Notes: generated by a model not told the origin, from the sequence alone. Positions 25,217 through 35,151 are shown, counted from the first letter of the stretch. The stretch is DNA of 64,000 nt from Fibrobacter sp. UWB5 (GCF_002210295.1 NZ_MWQH01000008.1:62001-126000); one strand, 5' to 3'. Made by a program: numbers and translations.

Positions 25217-28200
25217 ATGAAACACGTCCTTTCGGCAACTGTTGGGGTCCTGTTTGCAGCCCTGTCTGCAAGTGCGGCAACTATCTTTCCCAAAACCCCG
25301 ACTTTATCAGGGGGGTGTTACGAAATTTCGGATGCGCGAGAGCTTTATGGCTTTGCTGCAATCGTGAACGGAACTGATGGCAATGTCAAGAACAAGTCTG
25401 CTTGTGGCAAGCTTACAAAGGATATCGTTGTCAACGATATAGAAGACGTTTACGATATAGATATTAATGATGTCGATGCTGTAGTTCAGTGGAACCCGTT
25501 AGACACCTTTGCGGGAACGTTCGACGGGAACGGGCACACCATTTCGGGGCTTGTTCGGAACGTGGCTCAAGAAACCGATCCTCAGGATGTGGGCTTTATT
25601 CGCGTGCTGGTTGCCAACCCCGAAACCCCGACGGTCGTCAAGAATTTGGGACTTGTAAAATCAATGTTCTATGCAAAAAATTCGGATGTTGCCATGGGGA
25701 TTTTTGCAGTTCGCGTTGTTGATTCCGATTTAGAAGATGGAGCGGATTCCTATGCTCAGATAGTCAATTGCTTTAACCAGTCTGTGGCTTACTTTGAAAA
25801 AAATGGTGAACGTTCTTACTTGGTGCGCTATGCCGATAGACATGTTATACTGACTATAGAGAATAGCTATAATGTGGGGGAAGGGCAACTGTTTGGCAGT
25901 AGTTCGGATACTGTCATTGTCAAGAATTCTTATCAGTTGGATAATAAAGAGTCAATGGACTCAGATGGTGTTAAGCATGCGACCGAGAAACAGTTCAAAA
26001 GTGGCGTTGTGGCGTATGTTTTGCACGAAGCGGATCCTGTTTGGGGACAGGACGTGGGGACTGATGTATACCCGAATTTTTCGGGCACTATCAAGAATTC
26101 CAAGGTGGATCGCTACAAGGTAACGTTCCATACTTTTACGGGAGATACAGCAACTTATTTCGATAGTTACATTTCTGGATTTACTTATGATTTACCCGAT
26201 ACGGTTGCCAAGGAAAAAACGATTTTCCGTGGTTGGTTCAAGGACAAGGAATTCAGTGGGGAGCCTGATAAATTTATTGATGCTAGTACATCGGGCAATC
26301 TTGAGTATTGGGCGAAATTGGAAAATTTCTATGAAATAACGTTCCATCTTGATGGCGGGCGTGTTCGTCAGGATTGGTATACCAATTATGGTTCTGTATT
26401 CAGTAATGATTGTGAGTTTTGGCGTAACAATGAAACTACATCCTGTAAATATGTGGAAGGCTTTAAAGGTAATCTTCCAACTGCAAATAATGCCTTTAAA
26501 GAGGGCTATTTTCTTGAAGGATGGTACGATAACGCCGAATTGACGGGGAACCGGATTGACTCTATGAGCGATACGGATGCTGGCGATAAGGATTTCTATG
26601 CAAAGTGGGTCAAACTGAAAACGCCTACATTGGATGCCGCAGACAATTGCTATGAGATTTCGGATGTGGCAGAACTCTATGGCTTTGCTCAAATGGTAAA
26701 CGGAATGGACAGCCTCGATCGAGTGGGGCCGTATGCTAACCTATGCGCTAAACTTACGAAAGATATTGTGGTAAATGAAAATGTCTTGAAGTCGGATGGA
26801 ACTCTTGATAAGTCAAGAGCGAATAAGTTCTTGCATTGGTTGCGGATATCTCAATTTTGGGGAACGTTTGATGGCCAGGGACATAGTATTTCGGGTCTAT
26901 ACATGTTTGACTCTTTCGGAATGATAGACAATATTTTGTCAAAGGCCGATGGAACACCCTCCGTTATTCGCAATCTGACGATTGTCGATTCCTATTCTGT
27001 GGGCAGCGGCATCGTTGCGTCTTTGTATAATCCGCTGATTGTGGATAACTGCCATTTCAAGGGCAATATTGATGTCAGAAAGAGTATTTGTTATGGATAC
27101 AGGTGTAGCTTGCCTAGAATTGGAGGCGTAGGCGGACTTGTCGGACATTCCGAAACCAATCTCGTTGTTAAGAATAGCAGTTTTGAAGGCAAGATGATCG
27201 CGAAAGAAGAAGCGAATATGGGAGGCCTTGTGGGGAGCAGTTATGGAGAATTGACTCTCGTACAGAATTATAGTAAGGGGGCCGCTTATCTGGAAAACGA
27301 ATCGACTGACGATTATATTTTTATTAATGCAGGATCTCTTGTTGGGCATCTTCTCGGGAACGCTCTTATAGTGAATAATTACAGCGTCTTTGATATGAAC
27401 GGAGAGGGGAGAGGTTTGCTTGGTGGCTTAATTGGAAACAACGCTAGCTTTTTCATAGCATCTAAGAAAGATAGAATAGAATATAAACCATTGCAGTCAT
27501 ATATACTGAACAATTACAATATGGGATCTTTCTCGGATGGATATACGATTTCTCGGCCTGCTGACGTGTGGGCCATAGAAAACGTTTTCTATAAGGCTGC
27601 GGAAGGGGTCGATGTTGACGGCGCCCAGTCGGTTGCGGCAAGTGGTTTTAAAGATGGTTCGCTCGCGACAACTTTGCATGACTATGTGCAGAAGGACTCT
27701 CTGGGTAATGCGATTGCGGGGGGTGTCGATGGCAAAGTCTGGAAACAGGGCGATGACTATCCTGTGTTTACCCAAAAGGATGAACGGTATATCGCGGCTC
27801 TCCATACGGATACCACGGGTTCGTGTGCTTATCTTTTCTACACGCCCGGAGAGACGCTTACTTTGCCGGAACAGAAACGTGAAGGCTATACGTTTGAAGG
27901 CTGGTACATGTCACCAAAATTCTTGAGTGACGAACTTGTTACCGAAATTGCTGCGACTGATTTCGGCTACCTTAATTTCTATGCAAAGTGGAGTATAATC
28001 ACTGTAACTGTTCGGGCTACTGCGGAAGATCCTGATGCGGGTCGTGTTAAGGTTGGAAACACGTGGTCCAATCTGTCTAACCCCACTGCTTATGGAACCT
28101 ATGATTATGGGACAACGGTTTATGTACAGGCTATACCTTATGATGGTTACCGTTTTGTGGAATGGGATAACCTGTGCGGAACGAAGTCCTATTGTTCCTT

Positions 28201-28735
28201 TAGCGCAACGGAAGATGTCAATCTCGTAGCAATCTTTGAAGAGGCTCCTTCGAGCAGTTCAGTTACATCTAGTTCTAGTGAATCGTCATCGAGCGTTGCG
28301 TCTAGTTCTTCTGCGGAGCCGCCGAAATCGAGTAGCAGTTCCGTGAAGTCGTCGTCGAGCGTTTCGAGCAGCAGCGCAAAGAGCAGCTCTTCTGCAAAGT
28401 CGAGCTCAAGTTCTGCAAAATCGTCTAGTTCTGCGAAGTCTTCTTCTAGTGCAAAGTCTAGCTCGAGTGGAAAGTCGGACAATTCTTCGAGCAGCGGAAA
28501 GAAGGACTCGTTTGAACAGATTCCTGTGCCGCAGTTTAGTGTGAGCGTTGTAAATCGCACCTTGCAGGTGGCGGGAGCCCGTACGGGCGACAGGTATGTA
28601 TTGTTCGATATGCAGGGCAATGTGGTGCTCCGTGGAACCGCAAATAGCGCGAATTTCAGCATCGCGGTGCCTGTTTCGGGTCATTATGTGCTCCGAATCG
28701 GTTACGGAACTCGCAAGGTGGCTGTGGGAAACTAG
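25217..28735 (+). CDS. Giant secreted repeat protein with Ser-rich linker
   Basis: A 1172-residue exported protein with signal peptide (VLSATVGVLFAALSASAA). Two similar blocks open with CYEISDARELYGFAAIVNG and CYEISDVAELYGFAQMVNG. They contain GLUG-like turns (GGVGGLVGHSE, MGGLVGSSYGE) as in adhesin beta-helices. Listeria/Bacteroidota-type repeats with FRGWFKDKEF, LEGWYDNAEL and FEGWYMSPKF, each followed by an FYAKW or YWAKL end, come between and after. A linker made almost only of Ser, Lys and Ala (about 1040-1105) leads to a C-terminal beta domain resembling a sorting domain (VNRTLQVAGARTGDRYVLFD to GTRKVAVGN). A surface adhesin or glycan-binding role is inference. The region uses AT-richer codons than its neighbours, compatible with a different history. 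Confidence 0.85.
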   Translation: MKHVLSATVGVLFAALSASAATIFPKTPTLSGGCYEISDARELYGFAAIVNGTDGNVKNKSACGKLTKDIVVNDIEDVYDIDINDVDAVVQWNPLDTFAGTFDGNGHTISGLVRNVAQETDPQDVGFIRVLVANPETPTVVKNLGLVKSMFYAKNSDVAMGIFAVRVVDSDLEDGADSYAQIVNCFNQSVAYFEKNGERSYLVRYADRHVILTIENSYNVGEGQLFGSSSDTVIVKNSYQLDNKESMDSDGVKHATEKQFKSGVVAYVLHEADPVWGQDVGTDVYPNFSGTIKNSKVDRYKVTFHTFTGDTATYFDSYISGFTYDLPDTVAKEKTIFRGWFKDKEFSGEPDKFIDASTSGNLEYWAKLENFYEITFHLDGGRVRQDWYTNYGSVFSNDCEFWRNNETTSCKYVEGFKGNLPTANNAFKEGYFLEGWYDNAELTGNRIDSMSDTDAGDKDFYAKWVKLKTPTLDAADNCYEISDVAELYGFAQMVNGMDSLDRVGPYANLCAKLTKDIVVNENVLKSDGTLDKSRANKFLHWLRISQFWGTFDGQGHSISGLYMFDSFGMIDNILSKADGTPSVIRNLTIVDSYSVGSGIVASLYNPLIVDNCHFKGNIDVRKSICYGYRCSLPRIGGVGGLVGHSETNLVVKNSSFEGKMIAKEEANMGGLVGSSYGELTLVQNYSKGAAYLENESTDDYIFINAGSLVGHLLGNALIVNNYSVFDMNGEGRGLLGGLIGNNASFFIASKKDRIEYKPLQSYILNNYNMGSFSDGYTISRPADVWAIENVFYKAAEGVDVDGAQSVAASGFKDGSLATTLHDYVQKDSLGNAIAGGVDGKVWKQGDDYPVFTQKDERYIAALHTDTTGSCAYLFYTPGETLTLPEQKREGYTFEGWYMSPKFLSDELVTEIAATDFGYLNFYAKWSIITVTVRATAEDPDAGRVKVGNTWSNLSNPTAYGTYDYGTTVYVQAIPYDGYRFVEWDNLCGTKSYCSFSATEDVNLVAIFEEAPSSSSVTSSSSESSSSVASSSSAEPPKSSSSSVKSSSSVSSSSAKSSSSAKSSSSSAKSSSSAKSSSSAKSSSSGKSDNSSSSGKKDSFEQIPVPQFSVSVVNRTLQVAGARTGDRYVLFDMQGNVVLRGTANSANFSIAVPVSGHYVLRIGYGTRKVAVGN

Positions 28736-28745
28736 CGCAAAATTC

Positions 28746-28753
28746 TATATTTG
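28746..28753 (+). promoter_or_regulatory. TATATTTG -7 box of hom
   Basis: TATATTTG, 31 bases before the hom ATG. There is no TTG at the -33 position. Confidence 0.5.
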
Positions 28754-28784
28754 TGCGCGTAAAAATTTAAAATGGAGACGCCTT

Positions 28785-30074
28785 ATGCTGCGTATTGGTC
28801 TTATTGGTACTGGAACCGTTGGTGGCGGTGTTATCCAGATTCTGGAACAGAAGATTGCCGAGTACAAGGAAAAGCTCGGTGTTGAACTCGAACTCGCCTG
28901 CATCTGCGCGAAGTCCGAAGAAGAAGTTGCCCCGTACAAGGCAAAGGGCTACAAGGTTTCGACCAACGCCGACGAGATGATTGCCGGTAACGACATTGAC
29001 GTGCTCGTGGAACTTGCCGGCGGCTACAACATGCCGCGCAAGTGGATCCTCGCTGCCCTTGAAAGCGGCAAGCACGTGGTGACTGCCAACAAGGCTCTTC
29101 TCGCCAAGTACGGTCACGAAATTTTCCCGCTTGCAGCCAAGAACGGTCTGCATGTGCTGTTCGAAGCCGCTGTTGGCGGTGGCATTCCTATCATCCGTAG
29201 CCTGCAGGAAGGCCTGCTCGGCTCTACGGTGGAACACCTGAGCTGCATCATTAACGGTACTTGTAACTACATCCTCAGCCGCATGGCCGACGAAGGCCTG
29301 GACTTCGACGTGGTTCTGAAGGATGCCCAGAAGCTCGGCTTTGCCGAAGCTGACCCGACCTTCGACATTGAAGGTATCGACTCCGCCCACAAGACTGCCT
29401 TGCTTGCTAGCCTCTGCAGCGGCCACCGCGTGGACTTCGAAAAGATTCACGTGACGGGTATTTCCAAGATTACCGCCCAGGATATCGCATTTGCCAAGGA
29501 ACTTGGCTGCTGCGTGAAGCTCCTCGGCATCTATCACCGTGACGGTGACCGCGTGGACGCCCGTGTCCATCCGTGCTTCGTTTCTAACGAAAACCTGCTT
29601 TCTAACGTGAACGGCGTAATCAATGCCGTGTACCTGAAGTGCGACAACCTGGGCGAAACGGTTCAGACTGGCGCCGGTGCAGGCCGCTTGCCGACTGCTT
29701 CTGCTGTCGTAGCCGACCTCGTTTCCTTGGCCCGCTCTGTGGATCAGGGTAAGCGCAAGGCTCTCCCGATGGGCTGGTTCAACGTCGACAACTCTGCAAC
29801 GCTCGTTCCGATTTCGGAAACCTCTGCCCGCTACTACCTGCGCTTCACCTCTCGTGACGCTTGCGGTGTGCTCGCCAAGATTACCAGCATTCTGGCCGAA
29901 AACAAGATTTCCATCGAAACCATTATCCAGAAGAACGTGAAGGATCCGGGTAAGGTTTCTATTGTGGTAATCACCGAAAAGACCCAGGATTGCAAGACCT
30001 CGAAGGCTGTCGACGCTATCGATGCATTGCCCGAAATCGTCGAAAAGAGCCAGGTGATTCGTTTCCTTGCCTAA
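28785..30074 (+). CDS. hom: Homoserine dehydrogenase
   Basis: A 429-residue enzyme that reduces aspartate semialdehyde to homoserine, the branch point to threonine and methionine. It has the Rossmann motif GLIGTGTVGGGVIQ, the substrate block with ELAGGYNMPRKWILAAL, and NGTCNYILSRM with GFAEADPTFDIEGIDSAHK (the HDH signature). A C-terminal ACT domain (about 345-429, LRFTSRDACGVLAKITSILA) should allow amino-acid feedback control. The frame stays open far upstream, but MLRIGLIG at 28785 with GGAG before it fits the family start. The TATATTTG box confirms that the gene begins after the preceding stop. Confidence 0.96.
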   Translation: MLRIGLIGTGTVGGGVIQILEQKIAEYKEKLGVELELACICAKSEEEVAPYKAKGYKVSTNADEMIAGNDIDVLVELAGGYNMPRKWILAALESGKHVVTANKALLAKYGHEIFPLAAKNGLHVLFEAAVGGGIPIIRSLQEGLLGSTVEHLSCIINGTCNYILSRMADEGLDFDVVLKDAQKLGFAEADPTFDIEGIDSAHKTALLASLCSGHRVDFEKIHVTGISKITAQDIAFAKELGCCVKLLGIYHRDGDRVDARVHPCFVSNENLLSNVNGVINAVYLKCDNLGETVQTGAGAGRLPTASAVVADLVSLARSVDQGKRKALPMGWFNVDNSATLVPISETSARYYLRFTSRDACGVLAKITSILAENKISIETIIQKNVKDPGKVSIVVITEKTQDCKTSKAVDAIDALPEIVEKSQVIRFLA

Positions 30075-30129
30075 AAACGGCACCGAACGGAAAATCTGAA
30101 ATTCTGTAATTTGGTAATTTAGGGCTGTT

Positions 30130-31581
30130 ATGATTCGCGCCGCAACATTGGAACGCATTCTCGTTGTCCTTTCGGACTTCGTGGCGTTGTCGATTTGCTT
30201 TGTACTCGCTTTCTGGGTGCAGTTCCACAGTGGTTGGATTGCCGATAAGTTCGATCCGAGCAAGTCGTTTGCCGACTATGCCCATATGGGCCTCGTGCTG
30301 AATATGGGCTGGCTTGTGCTGTTCACTTGCGCCGGGCTTTACCGTTCATGGCTGTTGATGTCGCGTACGCACCAGGTTTTGCGCGTGTTGCGTGCGGTGC
30401 TCATTGGCATCGTGCTTGTAATTGCAGTCCTGTTCGGTGCAGAATTTATCGGTAAGGTCATGGTGAACGAACCGCTCAACCAAGGCTACCTGTACGGTTC
30501 TCGATTCCCCTGGATTTTTATTTATGGCGGCTTTGCGCTGTTCCTGGTGATTCTCTTCAGAATGCTCATTTACCGCTGTCTGCGTAGGCTCTTGAGCCTT
30601 GGCTTTGGTGCGAATAACATTCTGGTGCTGGGTGCAACCGAAGCCGGCAAGAATATTGCCGAAGCGCTTGCGAAGACTCCTGAACGCGGCCAGCGTGTGG
30701 TGGGCTTTGTCGATGAACGTTTCCAGGTGATGGAACATGAGTTTGCGAATGTTCCGGTGCTTGGCAAGTATTCTGATCTTGCGTCTCTTATCAAGAAGTA
30801 CAAGGTAACGGGCATTATTATTGCGCACGAAAGTTCTTCGCCGCAAGAAATCATGCGCGTGCTCGTGTGGGTTTGCGACCAGCCGGTTCACATTTACCTG
30901 GTGCCCGAACTTTATAGCGTGATTAACGGCCAGTTCAAGGCGAATTTGGTTTACGGCTTTGAATTGCAGGAACTGTTTGCGTTTACCATGCCTTTGTGGC
31001 AGGTTCGCGTCAAGCGCATTATCGATATTCTGTTTGGTGCATTCCTCGGCTTGATTTCGTTCCCGGTATGCGTGCTCGCTGCCATTGCAATCAAGCTCGA
31101 AGATCATGGACCGGTGTTCTATTCCCAGGAACGCATTGGCCTGTACGGCAAGCCCTTTACGGTTTACAAGTTCCGCACCATGCGTACCGATGCCGAAAAG
31201 TTTGGCGCCCAGTGGGCCACCAAGGACGACCCCCGCATTACCAAGGTGGGTAAGTTCTTGCGCAAGACCCGTATCGATGAACTTCCGCAGATTTTGTGTG
31301 TGCTTAAAGGCGACATGAGCATGGTGGGCCCGCGCCCGGAACGTGCCGTGTTCATTGCCAAGCTTCGTGAAGAAATACCGTTCTATATTAGCCGCCTGAA
31401 AATGAAGCCGGGTCTGACCGGTTGGGCTCAGGTGTGCCACCATTACGATACTAGCACCGAAGACGTGAAAATCAAGTTGCAGTACGACATGTACTATTTC
31501 GAAAACATGAGCTTGTTGCTTGATTTCCAGATTCTGATGCGTACGGTTTATGTTGTTTTAACTGGTAAGGGAGCGCAGTAA
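30130..31581 (+). CDS. Polyprenyl glycosylphosphotransferase, full WbaP type
   Basis: A 483-residue enzyme of the exopolysaccharide polyprenyl glycosylphosphotransferase family. Four N-terminal membrane helices, a Rossmann-like central domain (NILVLGATEAGKNIAEALAK) and one further helix precede the catalytic domain (about 290-483). That domain has KFRTMRTDAEKFG, LRKTRIDELPQILCVLKGDM, SMVGPRPERA and KPGLTGWAQV. It starts glycan repeat-unit synthesis by moving hexose-1-phosphate to undecaprenyl phosphate. It is the second such enzyme in the window; the other (23951) has a different N-terminal half. Its stop overlaps the nadC start (TAATG), which links an otherwise unrelated pair in one operon. 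Confidence 0.93.
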   Translation: MIRAATLERILVVLSDFVALSICFVLAFWVQFHSGWIADKFDPSKSFADYAHMGLVLNMGWLVLFTCAGLYRSWLLMSRTHQVLRVLRAVLIGIVLVIAVLFGAEFIGKVMVNEPLNQGYLYGSRFPWIFIYGGFALFLVILFRMLIYRCLRRLLSLGFGANNILVLGATEAGKNIAEALAKTPERGQRVVGFVDERFQVMEHEFANVPVLGKYSDLASLIKKYKVTGIIIAHESSSPQEIMRVLVWVCDQPVHIYLVPELYSVINGQFKANLVYGFELQELFAFTMPLWQVRVKRIIDILFGAFLGLISFPVCVLAAIAIKLEDHGPVFYSQERIGLYGKPFTVYKFRTMRTDAEKFGAQWATKDDPRITKVGKFLRKTRIDELPQILCVLKGDMSMVGPRPERAVFIAKLREEIPFYISRLKMKPGLTGWAQVCHHYDTSTEDVKIKLQYDMYYFENMSLLLDFQILMRTVYVVLTGKGAQ

Positions 31582-32444
31582 TGTACGGTGACAATTCGAC
31601 TCCGATTTTTCCGACCGAAGATGCTTTGACCATGATCCGTCTGGCTTTGGCCGAAGATGTTCGCACGGGCGACGTGACGAGCGAATGGACGATTCCTGCC
31701 GACCAGAAGCAACATGCCCGCTTGATTGCCAAGGAAGATGGCGTGCTCGCAGGCCTCCCGGTGATTGAACTTGTGTTCCAGGAACTCAAGGCAAACGTGA
31801 AGGTGACCCTCCACAAGAAAGACGGCGATGTCGTGAAGAAGGGTGACCTGATTGCCGAAATGGACGGCACGACGCACGAACTCTTGACGGGCGAACGCAC
31901 GCTTTTGAATTTTATCCAGCAGCTTTCCGGTGTGGCAACGGTTGCCCATACCTTCCAGGAAGCTTTGAAGGCAGGCAAGACCAAGGTTCTCGATACCCGC
32001 AAGACGGTTCCCGGTTTTCGCACTTTGCAGAAGTACGCCGTTCGCGTGGGTGGCGGTTCCAACCACCGCATGGGTCTCTTTGACATGGTGCTCGTGAAGG
32101 ACAACCACATTGCTGCAGCAGGTGGTGTGCTCCAGGCCCTCGAAGTCGTGAAGAAGAACAACAAGCAGAACTTGATGGTCGAAATGGAAGTCGAAAATTT
32201 CGATCAGCTGCGCGCACTCCTGAACAAGGGTGTGGACGTGATCATGCTTGACAACATGAGCAATGAAATGATGGCCGAAGCTTTGAAGATTATCAAGGAA
32301 AGCGGCGACAAGTGCCTGGTCGAAGGTTCCGGCAACATGACGCTCGAACGCGCCAAGGAAATCGCGACCCTGGGTCTTGACTATATTTCGGTTGGCGCCC
32401 TTACACATAGTGTAAAGGCTCTCGACATCTCTATGAGAATATAA
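31581..32444 (+). CDS. nadC: Nicotinate-nucleotide pyrophosphorylase
   Basis: A 287-residue quinolinate phosphoribosyltransferase, the last step to nicotinate mononucleotide in de novo NAD synthesis. The conserved blocks are LAEDVRTGDVTSEWTIP, ERTLLNFIQQLSGVATVA, DTRKTVPGFRTLQKYAV, GGGSNHRMGLFDMVLVKDNH and VEGSGNMTLE. Its ATG overlaps the preceding stop. The tandem 93-nt repeats start on the base right after its stop codon, so they could be its 3' untranslated region. Confidence 0.97.
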   Translation: MYGDNSTPIFPTEDALTMIRLALAEDVRTGDVTSEWTIPADQKQHARLIAKEDGVLAGLPVIELVFQELKANVKVTLHKKDGDVVKKGDLIAEMDGTTHELLTGERTLLNFIQQLSGVATVAHTFQEALKAGKTKVLDTRKTVPGFRTLQKYAVRVGGGSNHRMGLFDMVLVKDNHIAAAGGVLQALEVVKKNNKQNLMVEMEVENFDQLRALLNKGVDVIMLDNMSNEMMAEALKIIKESGDKCLVEGSGNMTLERAKEIATLGLDYISVGALTHSVKALDISMRI

Positions 32445-32537
32445 GACCGTTCGCGCCCAATCAGATAAGTACGTCCCCAGAGCGCTCACTCTCGCAACCG
32501 CCCCAGCTTAACGCCTGGGGCTTTGTTGCTCACGGAA
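32445..32537. repeat. 93-nt structured repeat, copy 1
   Basis: It starts GACCGTTCGCGCCCAATC directly after the nadC stop. A shared block TACGTCCCCAGAGCGCTCAC then TCTCGCAACC leads into a 7-bp hairpin (GCCCCAG / CTGGGGC), followed by GTTGCTCACGG. GCAAC and GTTGC can pair around the hairpin, and CCGT with ACGG at the ends. Copy 2 has the same frame with a different hairpin sequence. Strand of action unknown. Confidence 0.7.
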
Positions 32538-32629
32538 GACCGTTCGCGCCCAATCTAGTTAAGTACGTCCCCAGAGCGCTCACTCTCGCAACCACGCCTC
32601 GTTAATACGAGGCGCCTGTTGCTCACGAA
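32538..32629. repeat. 93-nt structured repeat, copy 2
   Basis: It begins GACCGTTCGCGCCCAATC again, exactly 93 bases after copy 1. The outer parts are nearly identical to copy 1. The hairpin is replaced by CGCCTCG / CGAGGCG, so pairing is kept while the bases change. The loops of both copies include TTAA. Confidence 0.7.
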
Positions 32630-32701
32630 TCTAATAGTAAAATATGGCCTAAAAAGGGCGTTTTGGCTCCCTTTGGACGTCAAAAAAATACATCTTTCTT
32701 A

Positions 32702-32740
32702 AATGGGTACAAAAATCTTTACAGTACCCATTGCTTTTTT
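32702..32740 (+). terminator. Inverted repeat with T tract, terminator or operator
   Basis: AATGGGTAC, 13 bases, GTACCCATT (9 bp perfect), then GCTTTTTTT. It could end transcripts from nadC or the repeats. It also fills the -33 to -7 spacer of the maeB promoter, so it might be an operator. The rest of the gap (32630-32701) shows nothing clear. Confidence 0.55.
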
Positions 32741-32748
32741 TATATTTG
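32741..32748 (+). promoter_or_regulatory. TATATTTG -7 box of maeB
   Basis: TATATTTG, with TTT rather than TTG 20 bases upstream. It gives maeB a leader of about 50 nt containing AAGGAG before the ATG. Confidence 0.55.
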
Positions 32749-32804
32749 GGCGCGAAAATTGAACTTTCGCGGCTTTAGATGCTGGCGAAAACAAGGAGAA
32801 AAGA

Positions 32805-35126
32805 ATGAGCAAGGACTTAAAGGAAAAAGCTCTCGAATATCACGCCATGGGCAAGCCCGGCAAAATCGAAATCGTGCCGACCAAGCCGCATAGCACGCAG
32901 ACCGACTTGGGCCTTGCATACACTCCGGGTGTAGCTGTTCCTTGCTTGGAAATCGAAAAGGACAACAACCTTGCTTATGAATACACCGGTAAGGGAAACC
33001 TCGTTGCTGTGATCAGTAACGGTACGGCAGTGCTTGGCCTCGGAGACATTGGCGCCCTCGCTGGTAAGCCGGTGATGGAAGGTAAGGCTCTCCTCTTCAA
33101 GATTTACGCCGGTATCGATGTGTTCGACATCGAAATCAACGAAAAGGATCCGAAGAAGTTTATCGAAATCGTGAAGGGTATCGCCCCGACGTTCGGCGGT
33201 ATCAACCTCGAAGACATCAAGGCTCCGGAATGCTTCGAAATCGAAGATACCCTGAAGGCTGAACTCGACATCCCCGTGATGCATGATGACCAGCACGGTA
33301 CCGCAATCATTTCTTCTGCAGGCCTCTTGAACGCAATTGAAGTGGCTGGCAAGAGCATTCGCAACGTGAAGATGGTGGTGAACGGTGCGGGTGCAGCCGC
33401 TTGCGCCTGCACGCGACTCTACTTGTCGCTCGGTCTCAAGAAAGAAAACTTGGTGATGTGCGACAGTAAGGGTGTCATTCGCAAGGACCGCAAGGGCCTT
33501 ACCGAAGCGAAGGCTTTCTTTGCGACCGACCGCACCGATATCGAAACGCTTGAAGACGCCATGAAGGGCGCCGATGTGTTCGTCGGCCTCTCCAAGGCTA
33601 ACGTCCTGACTCGCGAAATGGTCCGCAGCATGGCCGACCAGCCGATTGTTTTCGCTCTCGCTAACCCGAACCCCGAAATCAGCTACGAAGAAGCCATGGC
33701 AAGCCGTGGTGATCTGATTTTTGCAACGGGCCGCAGCGACTATCCGAACCAGGTGAACAACGTGATCGGTTTCCCGTACATTTTCCGCGGTGCCCTCGAC
33801 GTTCGCGCTACCTGCATTAACGAACACATGAAGCACGCCGCCGTGCGCGCCATTGCAGCCCTTGCCCACAAGCCGGTTCCGGATGTGGTGAACATTGCTT
33901 ACAACTCCCAGCGCTTTACCTTCGGTAAGGAATACTTGATTCCGAAGCCGCTGGATCCGCGTCTGTTGACCGACGTGTCTATCGCTGTGGCCAAGGCCGC
34001 TATCGAAAGTGGCGTGGCCCGCAAGCCGATTACCGATTGGGACGCCTACTACGACCGTCTGCGCGACATGATGGGTTACGACAACAAGCTTATCCGTCAG
34101 TTCAGCGATACGGCTCGCAGCAACCCGAAGCGCGTGGTGTTTGCCGAAAGCAACCTCAACATGCTCAAGGCTGCGGTGCAGGCCAAGACCGAAGGCGTTG
34201 CACACCCGATTCTGCTCGGCAACCCCGAACGTATTCAGATTATTGCCCAGCGCGAACAGCTCGACCTTACGGGCATCAAGATTGTGAACCCGCGTTCTCC
34301 GGAAGAATTCGAACGCCGTCGCAAGTATGCTGAAATCTACGCCGAAGAAAACGGCCGTAACGGTGTTACGCTCGACGAAGCTCGCGACGACATGTTTGAA
34401 CCGAACCACTTCGGTATGATGATGGTGAAGGTTGGCGATGCTGACGCCCTCATTTCCGGTGGTTACTCCAAGTATTCCGAAACGATTGAACTCGCCAAGG
34501 AAATCATCGGTATCCGCGAAGAATACAAGCATTTCGGTGCTATGCACATTTTGAGCACTCGCAAGGGTACGTTCTTCCTGGCCGATACGCTGGTGAACCG
34601 CGACCCCGATGCAGAAACCCTCGTGGATATCGTCAAGCTCACTCACGACGCCGTGCGCTTCTTTGCTCACGAACCGGTGATGGCCATGCTCAGCTACGCT
34701 AACTTCGGTAGCGACAAGGGAGCTCCACGCGGAACGTCCAACACTGCCCGCGAAGCCGTGCGCATGATTCACGAACAGTATCCGGATTACGTGATCGACG
34801 GCGAAATGCAGGTGAACGTGGCGCTCGACAAGGATCTTCGCGATACCAAGTACCCCTTCAACAAGATCAAGGGCCAGACTGTCAATACGCTCATCTTCCC
34901 GTGCCTCTCTTCTGCAAATACCACTTGCAAGATGCTCCTCGAAATGGGCGTGGGCGAATCTATCGGTCCTGTGCAGATGGGCCTGAACAAGCCGGTGCAC
35001 TTCACCGACTCCGACGCCTCTGTGCATGATATCTTCAACCTGACTGTTGCCGCCGTGATTGACGCCATCGTTCAGGAAAAGAAGGATGAAGAAAAGAACC
35101 GCAAAAAGTTCGACAAGATGTGGTAA
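32805..35126 (+). CDS. maeB: Malic enzyme with phosphotransacetylase-like domain
   Basis: A 773-residue MaeB-type malic enzyme that decarboxylates malate to pyruvate, usually with NADP+. The N-terminal part has [51 protein letters not shown] and the nucleotide loop [12 protein letters not shown]. The C-terminal third (about 430-773) is a PTA/PTB-like domain ([30 protein letters not shown]) that regulates rather than acetylates in known MaeB. Length is normal for the fusion. AAGGAG precedes the ATG. In a succinate-producing fermenter it could run at the C3/C4 node; that is inference. Confidence 0.96.
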   Translation: MSKDLKEKALEYHAMGKPGKIEIVPTKPHSTQTDLGLAYTPGVAVPCLEIEKDNNLAYEYTGKGNLVAVISNGTAVLGLGDIGALAGKPVMEGKALLFKIYAGIDVFDIEINEKDPKKFIEIVKGIAPTFGGINLEDIKAPECFEIEDTLKAELDIPVMHDDQHGTAIISSAGLLNAIEVAGKSIRNVKMVVNGAGAAACACTRLYLSLGLKKENLVMCDSKGVIRKDRKGLTEAKAFFATDRTDIETLEDAMKGADVFVGLSKANVLTREMVRSMADQPIVFALANPNPEISYEEAMASRGDLIFATGRSDYPNQVNNVIGFPYIFRGALDVRATCINEHMKHAAVRAIAALAHKPVPDVVNIAYNSQRFTFGKEYLIPKPLDPRLLTDVSIAVAKAAIESGVARKPITDWDAYYDRLRDMMGYDNKLIRQFSDTARSNPKRVVFAESNLNMLKAAVQAKTEGVAHPILLGNPERIQIIAQREQLDLTGIKIVNPRSPEEFERRRKYAEIYAEENGRNGVTLDEARDDMFEPNHFGMMMVKVGDADALISGGYSKYSETIELAKEIIGIREEYKHFGAMHILSTRKGTFFLADTLVNRDPDAETLVDIVKLTHDAVRFFAHEPVMAMLSYANFGSDKGAPRGTSNTAREAVRMIHEQYPDYVIDGEMQVNVALDKDLRDTKYPFNKIKGQTVNTLIFPCLSSANTTCKMLLEMGVGESIGPVQMGLNKPVHFTDSDASVHDIFNLTVAAVIDAIVQEKKDEEKNRKKFDKMW

Positions 35127-35151
35127 TTTGGGGGCATAAAGCCTGATTCAG

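Noticed and set aside
28251-28510. DNA tandem repeat in the Ser-rich linker
   Set aside because: The repetition is at protein level: serine is coded by many different codons, so it is a linker rather than a recent nucleotide repeat.
32445-32629. Integron attC sites or a CRISPR array
   Set aside because: Only two units, no RYYYAAC/GTTRRRY cores in the right order, no integrase, no short identical repeats with unique spacers. The variable part is a hairpin, not a spacer.
32817-35027. Open frame of 736 codons antisense to maeB
   Set aside because: Same cause as above: codon-bias shadow rich in His, Val and Phe.
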